A stretch of DNA of 64,000 nucleotides from an uncultured Mycobacterium sp. (GTDB lineage: Bacteria; Actinomycetota; Actinomycetes; Mycobacteriales; Mycobacteriaceae): the NCBI GenBank assembly GCA_900078375.1, contig FLQS01000001.1:153319-217318 (forward strand), in the 5' to 3' direction. The position numbers and the translations under genes are program-made. Positions within the stretch are counted from its first letter, which is position 1; each line of letters starts with the position of its first letter. Shown piece after piece: positions 17,441-26,163 of this stretch. The notes under the pieces were generated by a model that saw only the letters and a program-made list of their open reading frames with translations, had not been told where the DNA came from and did no database searches.

Positions 17441-17863
17441 AAACCGTCACGGTGACGAATTGCATTGCGGGCGTGGGTCATTGGTGCAGACCGGCCTGGC
17501 GGGGGCACATGCGCTCAGCGAGGTCGTCGCCAGGGTCATACCCGCGAGTTGGCCAAAGGTCCGGCGGCTGATCACTGGCCAAGTCTAATTCTGTGCCGAA
17601 GGCGTTGTTGGGGAAAGTGATTCGCGTGGTGGGGAGTCCCAGCCAGACGCCCTAGTTATGTCACGTGACGTAATGGTCGGCATCGAGTAGAGCTGGGGGC
17701 GGGGGCGGGGTGTGTCTTGCGCTCGGGCTGAGTGGCGCGGGCGGGTGCGGCGGGGTCGGCTACCTCGTTGACTGGGGCCGCCGGCCATGCCCGAGATTCC
17801 ACGCGCGATGCTGGCGCGTTGTTGCAGGCCAGGCCGGTACATAAACGTCACAGTGACGAATTG
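17441..17863. repeat. Palindromic direct repeats about 401 bp apart
   Basis: CCGTCACGGTGACGAATTG at 17444-17462 and ACGTCACAGTGACGAATTG at 17845-17863 are near-identical, with flanks rich in TAAA on the left. Each centres on CGTCAC-N-GTGACG. A third palindrome, GTCACGTGAC, lies between them at 17660-17669. They could be operators, or the ends of a small inserted or excised element. Confidence 0.5.
17447..17575 (-). CDS. Candidate small Tat-exported lipoprotein
   Basis: A 42-residue reading frame starting with GTG at 17575 that encodes MISRRTFGQLAGMTLATTSL followed by SACA. SRRTF is a twin-arginine motif and LSAC is a lipobox, so the whole N-terminus looks like a Tat lipoprotein signal. The mature part has only about 20 residues with two more cysteines. 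No clear ribosome-binding site is seen, and its last codons lie in the palindromic repeat. It may be a real small lipoprotein or the remnant of a longer gene. Confidence 0.35.
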   Translation of the reverse strand: MISRRTFGQLAGMTLATTSLSACAPARPVCTNDPRPQCNSSP

Positions 17864-18539
17864 GGGACGTCGGGTTGGATGGCGCTTGGAGCGGAATCGG
17901 ACCTATTGCAACGCATTTCGACGAGTCTGCCGGTGGCGACAGGCCGCCGTGACGCATGCCGCCAATCCGCTGAGTGGCCAGTTGATGCACGCGCTGGCCG
18001 ATAACTGTCTGTGTCATAGGTGGCCACTCGACGAATCACGGGAGCGTGTGGTGGGAGGCAATCGGCGGGCGTCAATTGACCGCGCCGGGGTGCTGGATCG
18101 GACTAGCCCCAGCTAAACGTTTTGCCGATAAGCCACATTATGTCAAGTTGACTCCGCCGTTGTCATCAGATGAATCATGCGGCACCCGAAGTGCCCTCGC
18201 CTGCCGCCTCGGATAGATATGTCCACAGCGCCTCGACACCAACGGCCGCGAAGCTGACACGCCATGGACGCTGAACTGCGTTTGGCGGACCGCCCGTTAG
18301 GTCCCGCGCGCTGCGTGCTGGCGTGCCAATTTTGATTCTGTTCTTGCAGAAGCACTTTGGGATATCGCGGGACGAAACCGTGATTAGTTAGACGCCGAGA
18401 AAGGAACGGCTATGGCGCGATCGCGGCAACACCGAGCCTTGACGACCCCCACGCGGACCAGATTCGTAGTCAGCGACTGACCGCGCGAAATTCACCGCAC
18501 CCCGCAAGTCCGGTTGTGCGAAATGGTGAGGCGTCCCGC

Positions 18540-19367
18540 TCACGTGATGATGAAGTTGCTCAGCTCGGGAAGCTCTGCCAGATGCCACGCTTTGATGCGG
18601 TCGGAAATCACTTCGCGCAGGGTGTCCTCGTCGAATATGCCGTGGTTCGCGACATTGCGGACTTTGTCCTTGTATGCGTCGATATCTGCGCCGACCACTT
18701 GCAGCTCGAGCGCACGGGCGACGATGGCCGCGATAGTCGCGGCGGGCACAATCCGCAGGCAGGCCTGGACAATGTCGGCAAAAAACGTCTCATGGCGCTC
18801 CTCGTCGGCGGCGATCACCTCGACAAGGCTGCGCAGGACCGGCTCCTCGATGTGGGTTGCCAGCCGACGCAGAAACACCGCGTGAGCTCGTTCCCACAAC
18901 GTCATGAACACCAGGGTCTCGACCTGGGTGTGGTCGTCGGCGCGGTGAGCGGCCATCACGTGCTCGACGCGGACCCTCTCGTTGGCAATCGGATCGATCT
19001 GGCGGGTCAGCACGAGGTTTTGGCGCAGCGCGAACGCGTGCAGATACTCGTCGGCCGTCCACCGGCCAATCCACTTGCCCCACCAGCCCGCAAGGATGAA
19101 GTGCTCGGCCAGCCGGTGGTGGTAGCCGGCCAGGTTGTCCTTGGTGATCAGCACGATCTCCAAAGCGTCGGTGACGTGGGCGGGCAGCGTCGCTTGCGAC
19201 GGATCCCAGTCGTGGCCACCGAGCGAAGCGAAATTCTGACCTTGATCAAACGGCACGTAGTCGTGCGCATACCACCGTGTGGCGGTCTCGACGTGCCGCG
19301 CGTAGGTATCGATGACGACGGGTTCGAGTTCGAGCATCAACGGTGAAGCAATGCGTTCGTCCGGCAT
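18540..19367 (-). CDS. Acyl-ACP desaturase, DesA2 type
   Basis: A 275-residue diiron protein, the same length as M. tuberculosis DesA2 and similar throughout: HDYVPFDQGQNFASLGG, WDPSQATLP, WWGKWIGRWTADEYLHA. Two ExxH motifs supply metal ligands (Glu107-His110 and Glu189-His192 in ADEERHETFF). The family inserts a double bond in an ACP-bound acyl chain, for mycolic acid or membrane lipid synthesis. No redox partner is adjacent. The upstream region has a CAAGCA/TGCTTG palindrome. Probably one of several desA paralogues in the genome. Confidence 0.92.
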   Translation of the reverse strand: MPDERIASPLMLELEPVVIDTYARHVETATRWYAHDYVPFDQGQNFASLGGHDWDPSQATLPAHVTDALEIVLITKDNLAGYHHRLAEHFILAGWWGKWIGRWTADEYLHAFALRQNLVLTRQIDPIANERVRVEHVMAAHRADDHTQVETLVFMTLWERAHAVFLRRLATHIEEPVLRSLVEVIAADEERHETFFADIVQACLRIVPAATIAAIVARALELQVVGADIDAYKDKVRNVANHGIFDEDTLREVISDRIKAWHLAELPELSNFIIT

Positions 19368-19594
19368 CTCGTGAGTTTAGTCCGCTGCGCGCCAGTCACG
19401 AACGCCGCCCGCCGTCGTCCTCCACCGCCCCTAAAACCGTCTCGCTGTCACTGTTCAGTTCATGCGCCGATCCGAGGAGCATGCTTGTGCAATCCACACC
19501 GCCGGTGGGTGCGCACGACCAGCAGCTGCGCACGCTCGGCCTGCGCGACGAGGTTCCGCACCGCACAATCTGGCACGACCACAGTTACCGTTAC

Positions 19595-19608
19595 CAAGCA
19601 AATGCTTG
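19595..19608. promoter_or_regulatory. Perfect palindrome CAAGCAAATGCTTG
   Basis: CAAGCA-AA-TGCTTG, a 14-bp inverted repeat in the divergent desaturase/DUF5313 region. The symmetry and position suit an operator for a TetR- or ArsR-type regulator of fatty acid genes. The regulator is not identified. Confidence 0.4.
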
Positions 19609-19691
19609 CTCGGCACTAACAGCAGTGAGCGTGCGTGCGACGTGTGAGGAAAGTCGCGATGCATGGGCTCTGCGCATCGCCTATATTTATG

Positions 19692-19708
19692 ATTGCTAAC
19701 ATTCGCAA
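19692..19708. promoter_or_regulatory. Shared motif ATTGCTAACATTCGCAA, copy 1
   Basis: 17 bases identical to 31967-31983, about 70 bases upstream of the DUF5313 gene. ACATTCGCA also occurs at 22624-22632 in front of the malic-enzyme-like gene. The copies surround the ArsR/Ehr locus and may be a common regulator site. Confidence 0.4.
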
Positions 19709-19778
19709 GTAATTGAATCGGCGCCGGCCGGGAAATTCGGACCGGCTCGGCAGTGGCTTCCGCCAGCCAGGAGTTCCA

Positions 19779-20186
19779 ATGCGCACGGATCCAGAACGCT
19801 CTCGACCGACTGCGTTGCAGTACATCGCCTACTGCTATGGACGAGTGCTGCCCGCCTCGATGCGCGCCTGGGTACGCAACGACCTGGTCGGCAAGGGCGC
19901 CGCCAGGCGAACGATGATCCGCGCGATCATTCCGGCGTTTCTGGTCCTCTCCCCGTTCTGGCTGATCCCGACAACGCTGTACCTCCACGCCGCCATGACC
20001 TTGCCGATCTTCCTGCCGTTCATCCTCTTTGCGCATGCGCTCAACAAAGTGTGGCGTCGCCACCGACTGGCCCAACACGGCTTCGACCCCGCGATCGTCG
20101 ACGAATACGTCCACACGCGCGACGCGCACATCCACCGCGCCTACATCGAGCGCTACGGCCCCCGGCGTAACCCGTCAGACGCGTGA
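19779..20186 (+). CDS. DUF5313 membrane protein
   Basis: A 135-residue mycobacterial protein with TALQYIAYCYGRVLPASMRAW near the N-terminus, two membrane helices in the middle (about residues 48-85), and a charged C-terminal tail containing HGFDPAIVDEYVH. The pattern matches DUF5313, of unknown function. The start is set by CCAGGAG upstream. Confidence 0.8.
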   Translation: MRTDPERSRPTALQYIAYCYGRVLPASMRAWVRNDLVGKGAARRTMIRAIIPAFLVLSPFWLIPTTLYLHAAMTLPIFLPFILFAHALNKVWRRHRLAQHGFDPAIVDEYVHTRDAHIHRAYIERYGPRRNPSDA

Positions 20187-20427
20187 TGTGCGCCGGGCGG
20201 AAGGTACCCGCACCGCTGACCACAACTCGGTCGGGTACGCGGCTGTCCCGAAGAAGGGCGGTGACAACAGTATCGGCGATCAGTTCAGCTGACCGTCTCA
20301 GCGCCTGGCCGGCCACGCGCACCCCACCCAACCACCATGTTGACCCAGTAAATCCCGTGCCCTACGTGCACCGATGACGCCACCATCGCCGGTGGCAACG
20401 GTCACCCCATCTTTGAAGGAGAAGTTC

Positions 20428-21573
20428 ATGGCTGAAGCGGTCATCGTCGAGGCAGTGCGATCACCGATCGGCAAGCGCAACGGCGGCCTGTCCGGGGTCC
20501 ATCCCGCCGAGCTGTCGGCGCAGGTGCTCAACGGTCTGGTGCAGCGCGCCGGTGTGGATCCTGCGCTCGTTGACGACGTCATCTGGGGTTGCGTGATGCA
20601 GGCCGGTGAGCAGGCCCTCGACATCGCCCGCACTGCGGTGCTGACCGCTGGCTGGCCCGAGACCGTGCCGGGTGTGACGGTAGACCGCCAGTGCGGGTCC
20701 AGCCAGCAGTCGGTGCACTTCGCCGCCGCCGGCGTGGTCGCCGGGCACTACGACATCGTCGTGGCCGGAGGTGTCGAATCGATGTCGCGGGTCCCGATGG
20801 GTTCCTCCCTCGCCAACGGTGGACACCCCTACCCCGACGCCTTCCGCGCACGCTACAGCCAAACACCCAACCAGGGAACTGGCGCAGAGATGATGGCTCA
20901 ACAATGGGGCTTCGACCGCACAGCGCTGGACCAATTCTCCCTAGATTCGCACGAAAAGGCCGCAGCCGCACAAGATTCGGGTGCCTTCGACGGTCAGATC
21001 GTGGTGATCAAGGACCAGGACGGCAAGCCGGTCACCGCCGACGAGGGTATCCGTCGCGGCACCACGCTGGAGAAGATGGGTCAGCTCAAGCCAGCGTTCA
21101 TCGAAGACGGAGTCATCCACGCCGGCAACTCCAGCCAGATATGCGATGGCTCGGCCGCGCTGCTGTTCATGTCCGCTGAGAGGGCAAAAGAACTCGGGCT
21201 CAAGCCACTTGCCCGCGTGCATACCGCCGTGCTGGCCGGGGCCGACCCGGTGATCATGCTCAGTGCGCCGATCCCGGCTACTCGGAAAGCATTGCAGCGG
21301 TCCGGCCTGAGCGTCGACGACATCGGCGTGTTCGAGGTCAACGAGGCCTTCGCCCCCGTACCGATGGCCTGGCTGAAAGAGATCGGCGGCGACGAGAAGC
21401 GACTCAACCCCAACGGTGGCGCCATCGCGCTGGGCCACCCGCTCGGCGGCTCGGGTGCGCGCATCATGACTACGATGCTTCATCACATGCGCGACAACGG
21501 CATTCAGTTCGGCCTGCAGACAATGTGCGAGGGTGGCGGCCAGGCCAACGCCACCATCCTCGAACTGCTCTAG
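20428..21573 (+). CDS. Thiolase (acetyl-CoA C-acyltransferase, FadA family)
   Basis: A 381-residue degradative-type thiolase that cleaves 3-ketoacyl-CoA at the last step of beta-oxidation or, in reverse, condenses acetyl-CoA. The nucleophile is Cys89 in [34 protein letters not shown] (His337) and MCEGGGQANA (Cys367) supply the other catalytic residues. AAGGAG lies upstream of the ATG. No FadB partner gene is adjacent. A second thiolase of the same type lies at 30689. Confidence 0.93.
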   Translation: MAEAVIVEAVRSPIGKRNGGLSGVHPAELSAQVLNGLVQRAGVDPALVDDVIWGCVMQAGEQALDIARTAVLTAGWPETVPGVTVDRQCGSSQQSVHFAAAGVVAGHYDIVVAGGVESMSRVPMGSSLANGGHPYPDAFRARYSQTPNQGTGAEMMAQQWGFDRTALDQFSLDSHEKAAAAQDSGAFDGQIVVIKDQDGKPVTADEGIRRGTTLEKMGQLKPAFIEDGVIHAGNSSQICDGSAALLFMSAERAKELGLKPLARVHTAVLAGADPVIMLSAPIPATRKALQRSGLSVDDIGVFEVNEAFAPVPMAWLKEIGGDEKRLNPNGGAIALGHPLGGSGARIMTTMLHHMRDNGIQFGLQTMCEGGGQANATILELL

Positions 21574-21718
21574 CGCGACAGGTAACGCCCTGAGTTGGTA
21601 GCTGTCGAGACCGGTACCTGCCGGGGCCCTGTTCCGCTGGAAACGTCAGGCTCTCATTGATGCCGGAGCGATCGAAGGCGCCCCAGCGACGGCGATGATG
21701 CGGATGGGTGGCGGCGCG

Positions 21719-22606
21719 TCAGTGCTGGGCGTGGGAGCCGCGCTGAGTGCGCTCGCTCAGGGTCCTGGCTACGTGGCGCCCCACGGCGGGAATGAGTAAC
21801 CGCTGGTTCAGGTCGGGCAGGATACGGTCGGCGGGAGTCAGCAGCGCGAGTGCCCGCGCACAGCAGGCGAGGATGTCGAGCGTCAACACCGCTTCCCGCT
21901 GCTCGCACAGGGCACTGAGCAGGCCGGGCAAAACCAGGGCGCCGTAGTCAAACGGCGCCGCCGGCAAGGTCAGGGTGCGTCCGGGAGCGATGTTGGGTGC
22001 TGCGGTGCCGGCGAGGTCGATGAGGACGTCGTTGCGGCTTACTACCCGGCACAGCGGATAGGCCGCGGCGTCGCGTTCGTGCCAGCTGGTGACTGATCGG
22101 CCCCAGGCCGCCAGCACTATCGGCCCAAGCTGGGGTGCGGATTCGGTGTCGGTGACCACGATCTGTCCCGGTCGCGGAGCACTCCCGTGACCGCGAAGCG
22201 TCGCCGTCGCCGCGGCGGCCAGCGCCGCGGTGACCACGTCGAGCTCGGTGATCACCAACGGGCCGCCGCCATGACCGGCGACTCGGCGTTGCACGGTCGC
22301 CGAATCCGAGGGCCCCAGTCCGACGATGAACATCGCCGATGCCGGCGAGCACAAGCTGATGATCCGGTCCGCCACGGTGCGCGCATCCCCCGCAGGCAGA
22401 GGAAGGCGCACGGCGCGCAGCGCAGTGCGCTCTGAAATCAGCGCTGCGTAATCCTCCATCGCCGTCCACGCGGGGCAGGGCTGGGTGCGGGTCGCGGCAA
22501 CGCCGATCACGCCGACCTCGATAGGCGAGAGCACCCGGCCGGCCTGGGCCGCGCTGCGCACCTCACCAGCGGAATCGTTCGTCATCGTCAACACTGCACG
22601 TCCCAC
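21719..22606 (-). CDS. Orphan malic-enzyme-like NAD-binding domain protein
   Basis: A 295-residue protein resembling only the C-terminal NAD-binding half of malic enzymes: IVVTDTESAPQLGPIVLAAW, DVLIDLAG, then LVLPGLLSAL (compare FPG in malic enzyme), a helical run and DRILPDLNQRLLIPAVGRHV (compare PSPFDPRVAPAVA). The canonical glycine-rich dinucleotide loop is degraded and no catalytic Tyr/Lys domain is present. GTG at 22606 has GGAAGGAACGAGG upstream. It lies just downstream of the ArsR gene on the same strand. Redox-sensing or regulatory roles are possible, but the function is unknown. Confidence 0.65.
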   Translation of the reverse strand: MGRAVLTMTNDSAGEVRSAAQAGRVLSPIEVGVIGVAATRTQPCPAWTAMEDYAALISERTALRAVRLPLPAGDARTVADRIISLCSPASAMFIVGLGPSDSATVQRRVAGHGGGPLVITELDVVTAALAAAATATLRGHGSAPRPGQIVVTDTESAPQLGPIVLAAWGRSVTSWHERDAAAYPLCRVVSRNDVLIDLAGTAAPNIAPGRTLTLPAAPFDYGALVLPGLLSALCEQREAVLTLDILACCARALALLTPADRILPDLNQRLLIPAVGRHVARTLSERTQRGSHAQH

Positions 22607-22688
22607 CCTCGTTCCTTCCGTCTACATTCGCACTTTAGAATTTCTGCAGCTAATGGGCGCACTTGACTCGTCGTCTACCCCGGTCAAG

Positions 22689-23051
22689 TCAGCCCGTGGA
22701 ACCGCTGATCAGATCGGGCACGGGTCGGTCTTCGAGCGTTTCGGCTTGCCCGGCGACAACGCCGGTCAGAATCGCTCGTGCGGTCACCAGCAGTTCGGCG
22801 ACGCGCGGCGAGGTCAGTGCGTAGGTCACCGACAGTCCATCGCGGCGGGCGACGACCAAACCGGCCCGGCGCAGGATGGATAGCTGCTGGGAGAGGTTGG
22901 CCGGCTCGATCCCAATTTCGGGCACCATTTCCGAGACGGCATGCTCGCGTTCGCTGAGCAACTCCAGCACGCGGATGCGGGCGGGGTGGCCCAGTGTCTT
23001 GAAGAAGTCCGCTTTCATCCGATACAGCGGCTGACGCGATAGTGCCACCAT
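22689..23051 (-). CDS. ArsR/SmtB-family regulator, downstream Rv0081-like copy
   Basis: A 120-residue winged-helix repressor: FFKTLGHPARIRVLELLSE, then the recognition region IEPANLSQQLSILRRAGLVV and RRDGLSVTYALTSP. The typical metal-binding ELCVCDL motif is missing, as in Rv0081-like members, so metal sensing is unlikely. GGAGGAG precedes the ATG. It follows the hycE-like gene by 164 bases and its upstream region carries a strong CTAGCA/TGCTAG inverted repeat. It is paralogous to the ArsR gene at 30244, at the other end of the Ehr operon. Confidence 0.92.
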   Translation of the reverse strand: MVALSRQPLYRMKADFFKTLGHPARIRVLELLSEREHAVSEMVPEIGIEPANLSQQLSILRRAGLVVARRDGLSVTYALTSPRVAELLVTARAILTGVVAGQAETLEDRPVPDLISGSTG

Positions 23052-23140
23052 GGGCTCTCCTCCGGTATCGTCGCGCGGGCCCCGGTGTTCACGTCAACGC
23101 GTGCGTTCCCCCACCTACCTGGGCGCGTTACTTGCGTACC

Positions 23141-23167
23141 TTAGCAATCTAGCATAATTCCTGCTAG
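23141..23167. promoter_or_regulatory. Inverted repeat CTAGCA-N7-TGCTAG, candidate ArsR operator
   Basis: CTAGCA at 23149-23154 and TGCTAG at 23162-23167 form a perfect repeat inside an AT-rich island, preceded by TTAGCAAT at 23141. It lies about 100 bases upstream of the ArsR start, between that gene and the hycE-like gene. The TAGCA half-sites recur at 31956-31973. Confidence 0.5.
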
Positions 23168-23215
23168 TGGGACGTTCGAGCTTCTCGTGGGCGGCGATAC
23201 CAGAGTTGGTGCTGG

Positions 23216-24697
23216 TTAGAGGTCGTTACCGGCGTAGGACTGGTTGAAGCTTTTGTTGGTCAGCGGGAAGTCCGGGACGATGGTGTGGGCCATCGCCACC
23301 GGCAGGGCGGGCCAGTTGAACCAGGACGGGTCGACGATTTTGGCTCGGGTGATCGCCCCGTTAGCGTCGAGTTCGACGCGGTGCACGATGGTCCCCCGCC
23401 ATCCTTCGACGATGCCGACGCCGCTGCGTGCGGTGCCGGGCGGTGCCGGTGGCGCGGCGATGTAGTCGAGTCGCATATCGGCGCTGTCGATCAGATGACA
23501 CGCTAAGGCGACCGAGGCCGCGAATTCGTCGCGACGCACGGTGTAGCGGGCCAGCACATCCCCGGCCGTCGCGCTGACCGGGGTGACTGGCAGGGCGACG
23601 CTGGGATGGTCGACGCGGGCGTCGGTAGCCACACCGCTGGCCCGCGCGACGTAGCCGAGGCAGCCAAGTTCAGTGGCCTGCTCCATGGCGAGTATCGAGG
23701 TGCCGGCGAACCGGTCGTAGATCCCCGAATTGCCCAAGGTCAGGGCGGCCACCTCGGCCAGGTCCGCGGCGATCGCGGTGAGCTCACGGGTCTGCGGCAG
23801 AGCCCGCAATCGCACCCCGCCCGGGTGGATCGCACCACGCAGCAGCCGGTGCCCGGTGACGGTGTCGTTGATCTGAAGCAGGTGTTCGCGGATGCGTTGG
23901 GCGTGGGAGTTGGCCAGGGCGAAGCCGACGTCGTTGGCCAGCGCACCCAGGTCGGTGGCGTGGTTGTAGAGGCGTTCCAGTTCGACCAGCAGCGCACGCA
24001 GCCGATGCACCTCGTCGGACACCGCGATGCCGAGGGCGTCCTCGATCGCCAGCGCATGCGCCAGGGCGTGGCCTACCGAGGTGTCCCCGCTGATCCGTTC
24101 AGCGAGGTCGCTGGCGTTGGTCGCGGCCCGGCCCTGGAAGAGCCGCTCGATACCCCGATGGACGAACCAGAGCCGGATCTTCAGGCGCAGCACGGTTTCC
24201 CCCACTACGGAGAACCGGAAGTGCCCGGGTTCGATGAGCCCAGCGTGGACCGGCCCGACGGGAATCTCGTAAACCCCATCGCCCTCGACCGTAAGAAACG
24301 GGAATTGGCCAGTAGCCGCGAAGTCGGGCGCAGAACCGGCATCAGCACGCATCGGATACCACTGTGCGGGCCAGTGCGCGTGGCGGACCAAGCGGCGCGG
24401 CCGCGGATGCCCGATCAGCTCGACGCCGTAGAGGTCCATGATTTCCCGCTCGAAGCGGCCCGCCGGGAACGACAAGTAGGCCAGCGACCGCAGCGCAGGA
24501 TCATCGGTGGGCACACTGGTGGTGAGTTCGACGCGGCGATCGGGACTCCCCGCCAGGAAGAGCGAGACAATTCGGATCGCATCTCCGTCGTCGTGCGCAG
24601 CGACCAGGCCCAGCCGATAACCTGCGGAGAGCAATTCCTCTGTCGCGTCGGGGCGTTCATCGGGGCTCACCGTCCGGCTGCTGCGCTGCGCGGTCAC
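23216..24697 (-). CDS. hycE: HycE/NuoCD-like large subunit lacking nickel ligands (Ehr complex)
   Basis: A 493-residue fusion of a NuoC-like domain (about 20-130, with REIMDLYGVELIGHPRPRRL) and a NuoD/hydrogenase large-subunit domain beginning at EIPVGPVHAGLIEPGHF. The two CxxC pairs that hold Ni-Fe are gone: ERISGDTSVGH (200-210) stands where hydrogenases have RxCGxC, and the C-terminus NQSYAGNDL has no DPCxxC before it. It corresponds to M. tuberculosis Rv0087. Last gene of the operon; its GTG overlaps the hycQ-like stop by four bases. By family it docks to the membrane arm and transfers electrons rather than making hydrogen. Confidence 0.92.
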   Translation of the reverse strand: MTAQRSSRTVSPDERPDATEELLSAGYRLGLVAAHDDGDAIRIVSLFLAGSPDRRVELTTSVPTDDPALRSLAYLSFPAGRFEREIMDLYGVELIGHPRPRRLVRHAHWPAQWYPMRADAGSAPDFAATGQFPFLTVEGDGVYEIPVGPVHAGLIEPGHFRFSVVGETVLRLKIRLWFVHRGIERLFQGRAATNASDLAERISGDTSVGHALAHALAIEDALGIAVSDEVHRLRALLVELERLYNHATDLGALANDVGFALANSHAQRIREHLLQINDTVTGHRLLRGAIHPGGVRLRALPQTRELTAIAADLAEVAALTLGNSGIYDRFAGTSILAMEQATELGCLGYVARASGVATDARVDHPSVALPVTPVSATAGDVLARYTVRRDEFAASVALACHLIDSADMRLDYIAAPPAPPGTARSGVGIVEGWRGTIVHRVELDANGAITRAKIVDPSWFNWPALPVAMAHTIVPDFPLTNKSFNQSYAGNDL

Positions 24698-26163
24698 CGT
24701 GTCACCCCGAGTTGCGCTGCGGCAGTGTGGAACAGCTCCGTCAACGGACCGGCGGTGACACCCAGCACGACGCAGGCCGCGACCCCGACCAGCAGAGCGC
24801 CGGCGACCGTCACCGGGACCGCGATCGTGGGCGACCCGGCGGCCGGTGCCCCGAACAGAATCTGCCCTGAATTGCGAACCAGGGCGGCAAAGGCGACCAC
24901 GATCAGCAGCAGCGCGACGGCCAGCGCCCAGGCCAGCCGGGCATCAGCCAACGCCCGGGCGATGGATAGTTCACTGGCGAACATCGCGAAAGGCGGCAAC
25001 CCGAGCAGCACCAACATGCCGATCGCGAACGACGCCCCGATCAGACAGGAACGGCGGAGCACCCCGGTGATGTCGGGGATCGCGGTGGAATCGTGGGCAG
25101 CCTGCAATTGTCCACTGGCGAGGAACAATACGGTCTTGCCGATGCCGTGCGCCAAGACATGCAGCAGCAGCGCGGCGATGGCCAGTGTGGTACCTGCCGC
25201 GGCCGCGATGGCGATCAGCCCCATGTTTTCCATCGAGGAGTAGGCGAGCATCCGTTTGAGGTCGCTGGTCACGGTGAGCAGCATCGCCGCGACAGCCATC
25301 GTGGCCAGCCCGACCGTGAGTAACCCCCAGCGCAGGAATCCCGTTCCGACCGCGGTGTCGATGATCGGTTTGATCCGCAGCAGTACCGAGAACGCGACGG
25401 ACAGCAGGACACCGCTCATCAACGCCGACACCGGGGCAGGTGCCTGGCTGTGCGCGTCGGCCAGCCAGGTATGGAAGGGGACGAGCCCGACCTTGGCGCC
25501 GTAACCGATCAGCAGCAGCCCACCGGCAAGGCGGGTCACTCCGGGATCGAGGCCGCTGGCGTGGGCGACGAGGACGTCGAGATCCAGGGCGTGGCCGCTG
25601 TCGGCGCCCGCGTGCCGGGCGGCGAAATACAGCAGGATCGTGCCCAGGAACGCCATGGCGATCCCGACCGAGCAGATGATGACGTATTTCCAGGTGGCTT
25701 CCAGCGAGCCCCGGGTGCGGCGGTGCCCGACCAGGAACGCGGTGATCACCGTGGTCGCTTCGATCGCAACCCAGATGACGCCGATGTTGTTGGCCGACAC
25801 GGCCAGCACCATGGCGGCCAGGAACGCCGGGGTGAGCGTGCCGTAGAGCCGGGCACCCGCCGGGGTGGTGTGGTCGTGGTCGAGCTCGGCGTTGATGTAG
25901 CCGATGCTGGCGAGGGCGCTCAGGGTGCCGACGGCGCCGATGACGATCAGCATCACCACCGAGAGTGCGTCGGCGCGTAGCAGTCCACCGGCGAGCACAT
26001 GCTCGGTCGATCCGACCTGGAATGCCAGTGCGGCGCCGCAGCCCAGGATGCTCATCGCGGCCAGCACCGACAGGGTCGCCGTCACGCGGTGCCAGCCTGC
26101 CGCGGCGGTGATCGCGGCGGCCGCCAGCGGCGCCACCAGTGAGATGAGCAGCAGCGGTGTCAT
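24694..26163 (-). CDS. hycQ: HycQ/HyfF-like antiporter-type membrane subunit
   Basis: A 489-residue protein with about 14 helices of the NuoL/M/N-Mrp family, corresponding to Rv0086. Key polar residues of the proton path are kept: Glu in WVAIEATTVITAFLVGH and Lys in IGYGAKVGLVPFHTWLADAH, followed by APAPVSALMSG; a second set appears in LLLHVLAHGIGKTVLFLASG. The start codon shares one base with the hycP-like stop (TGATG). It should be a proton- or sodium-pumping subunit of the complex. Confidence 0.93.
   Translation of the reverse strand: MTPLLLISLVAPLAAAAITAAAGWHRVTATLSVLAAMSILGCGAALAFQVGSTEHVLAGGLLRADALSVVMLIVIGAVGTLSALASIGYINAELDHDHTTPAGARLYGTLTPAFLAAMVLAVSANNIGVIWVAIEATTVITAFLVGHRRTRGSLEATWKYVIICSVGIAMAFLGTILLYFAARHAGADSGHALDLDVLVAHASGLDPGVTRLAGGLLLIGYGAKVGLVPFHTWLADAHSQAPAPVSALMSGVLLSVAFSVLLRIKPIIDTAVGTGFLRWGLLTVGLATMAVAAMLLTVTSDLKRMLAYSSMENMGLIAIAAAAGTTLAIAALLLHVLAHGIGKTVLFLASGQLQAAHDSTAIPDITGVLRRSCLIGASFAIGMLVLLGLPPFAMFASELSIARALADARLAWALAVALLLIVVAFAALVRNSGQILFGAPAAGSPTIAVPVTVAGALLVGVAACVVLGVTAGPLTELFHTAAAQLGVTR

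Larger units (their letters stand above)
17432..18539. other. 1.1-kb region without a convincing large gene
   Basis: ORFs in this stretch have no recognisable motif and uneven composition. It holds a candidate 42-residue Tat-lipoprotein on the minus strand, three related GTCAC/GTGAC palindromes (17445-17457, 17660-17669, 17846-17858), and AT-richer sequence near 18110-18170. It may be decayed DNA between the TetR gene and the desaturase gene. Confidence 0.5.
19368..19778. other. Divergent regulatory region, no gene
   Basis: 411 bases between the desaturase and DUF5313 starts. I find no credible gene. It holds a 14-bp palindrome at 19595-19608 and, nearer the DUF5313 gene, the sequence ATTGCTAACATTCGCAA that recurs in front of the thiolase gene at 31852. 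Confidence 0.5.

Noticed and set aside
17432..18539. Insertion sequence remnant
   Set aside because: No transposase motif in any frame and no paired terminal repeats with target duplication; only short palindromes are seen.
23606..25243. Plus-strand 545-residue ORF
   Set aside because: It lies antisense to the hycE- and hycQ-like genes, with Arg/Gly/Gln-rich composition of a GC-rich shadow and no motif.
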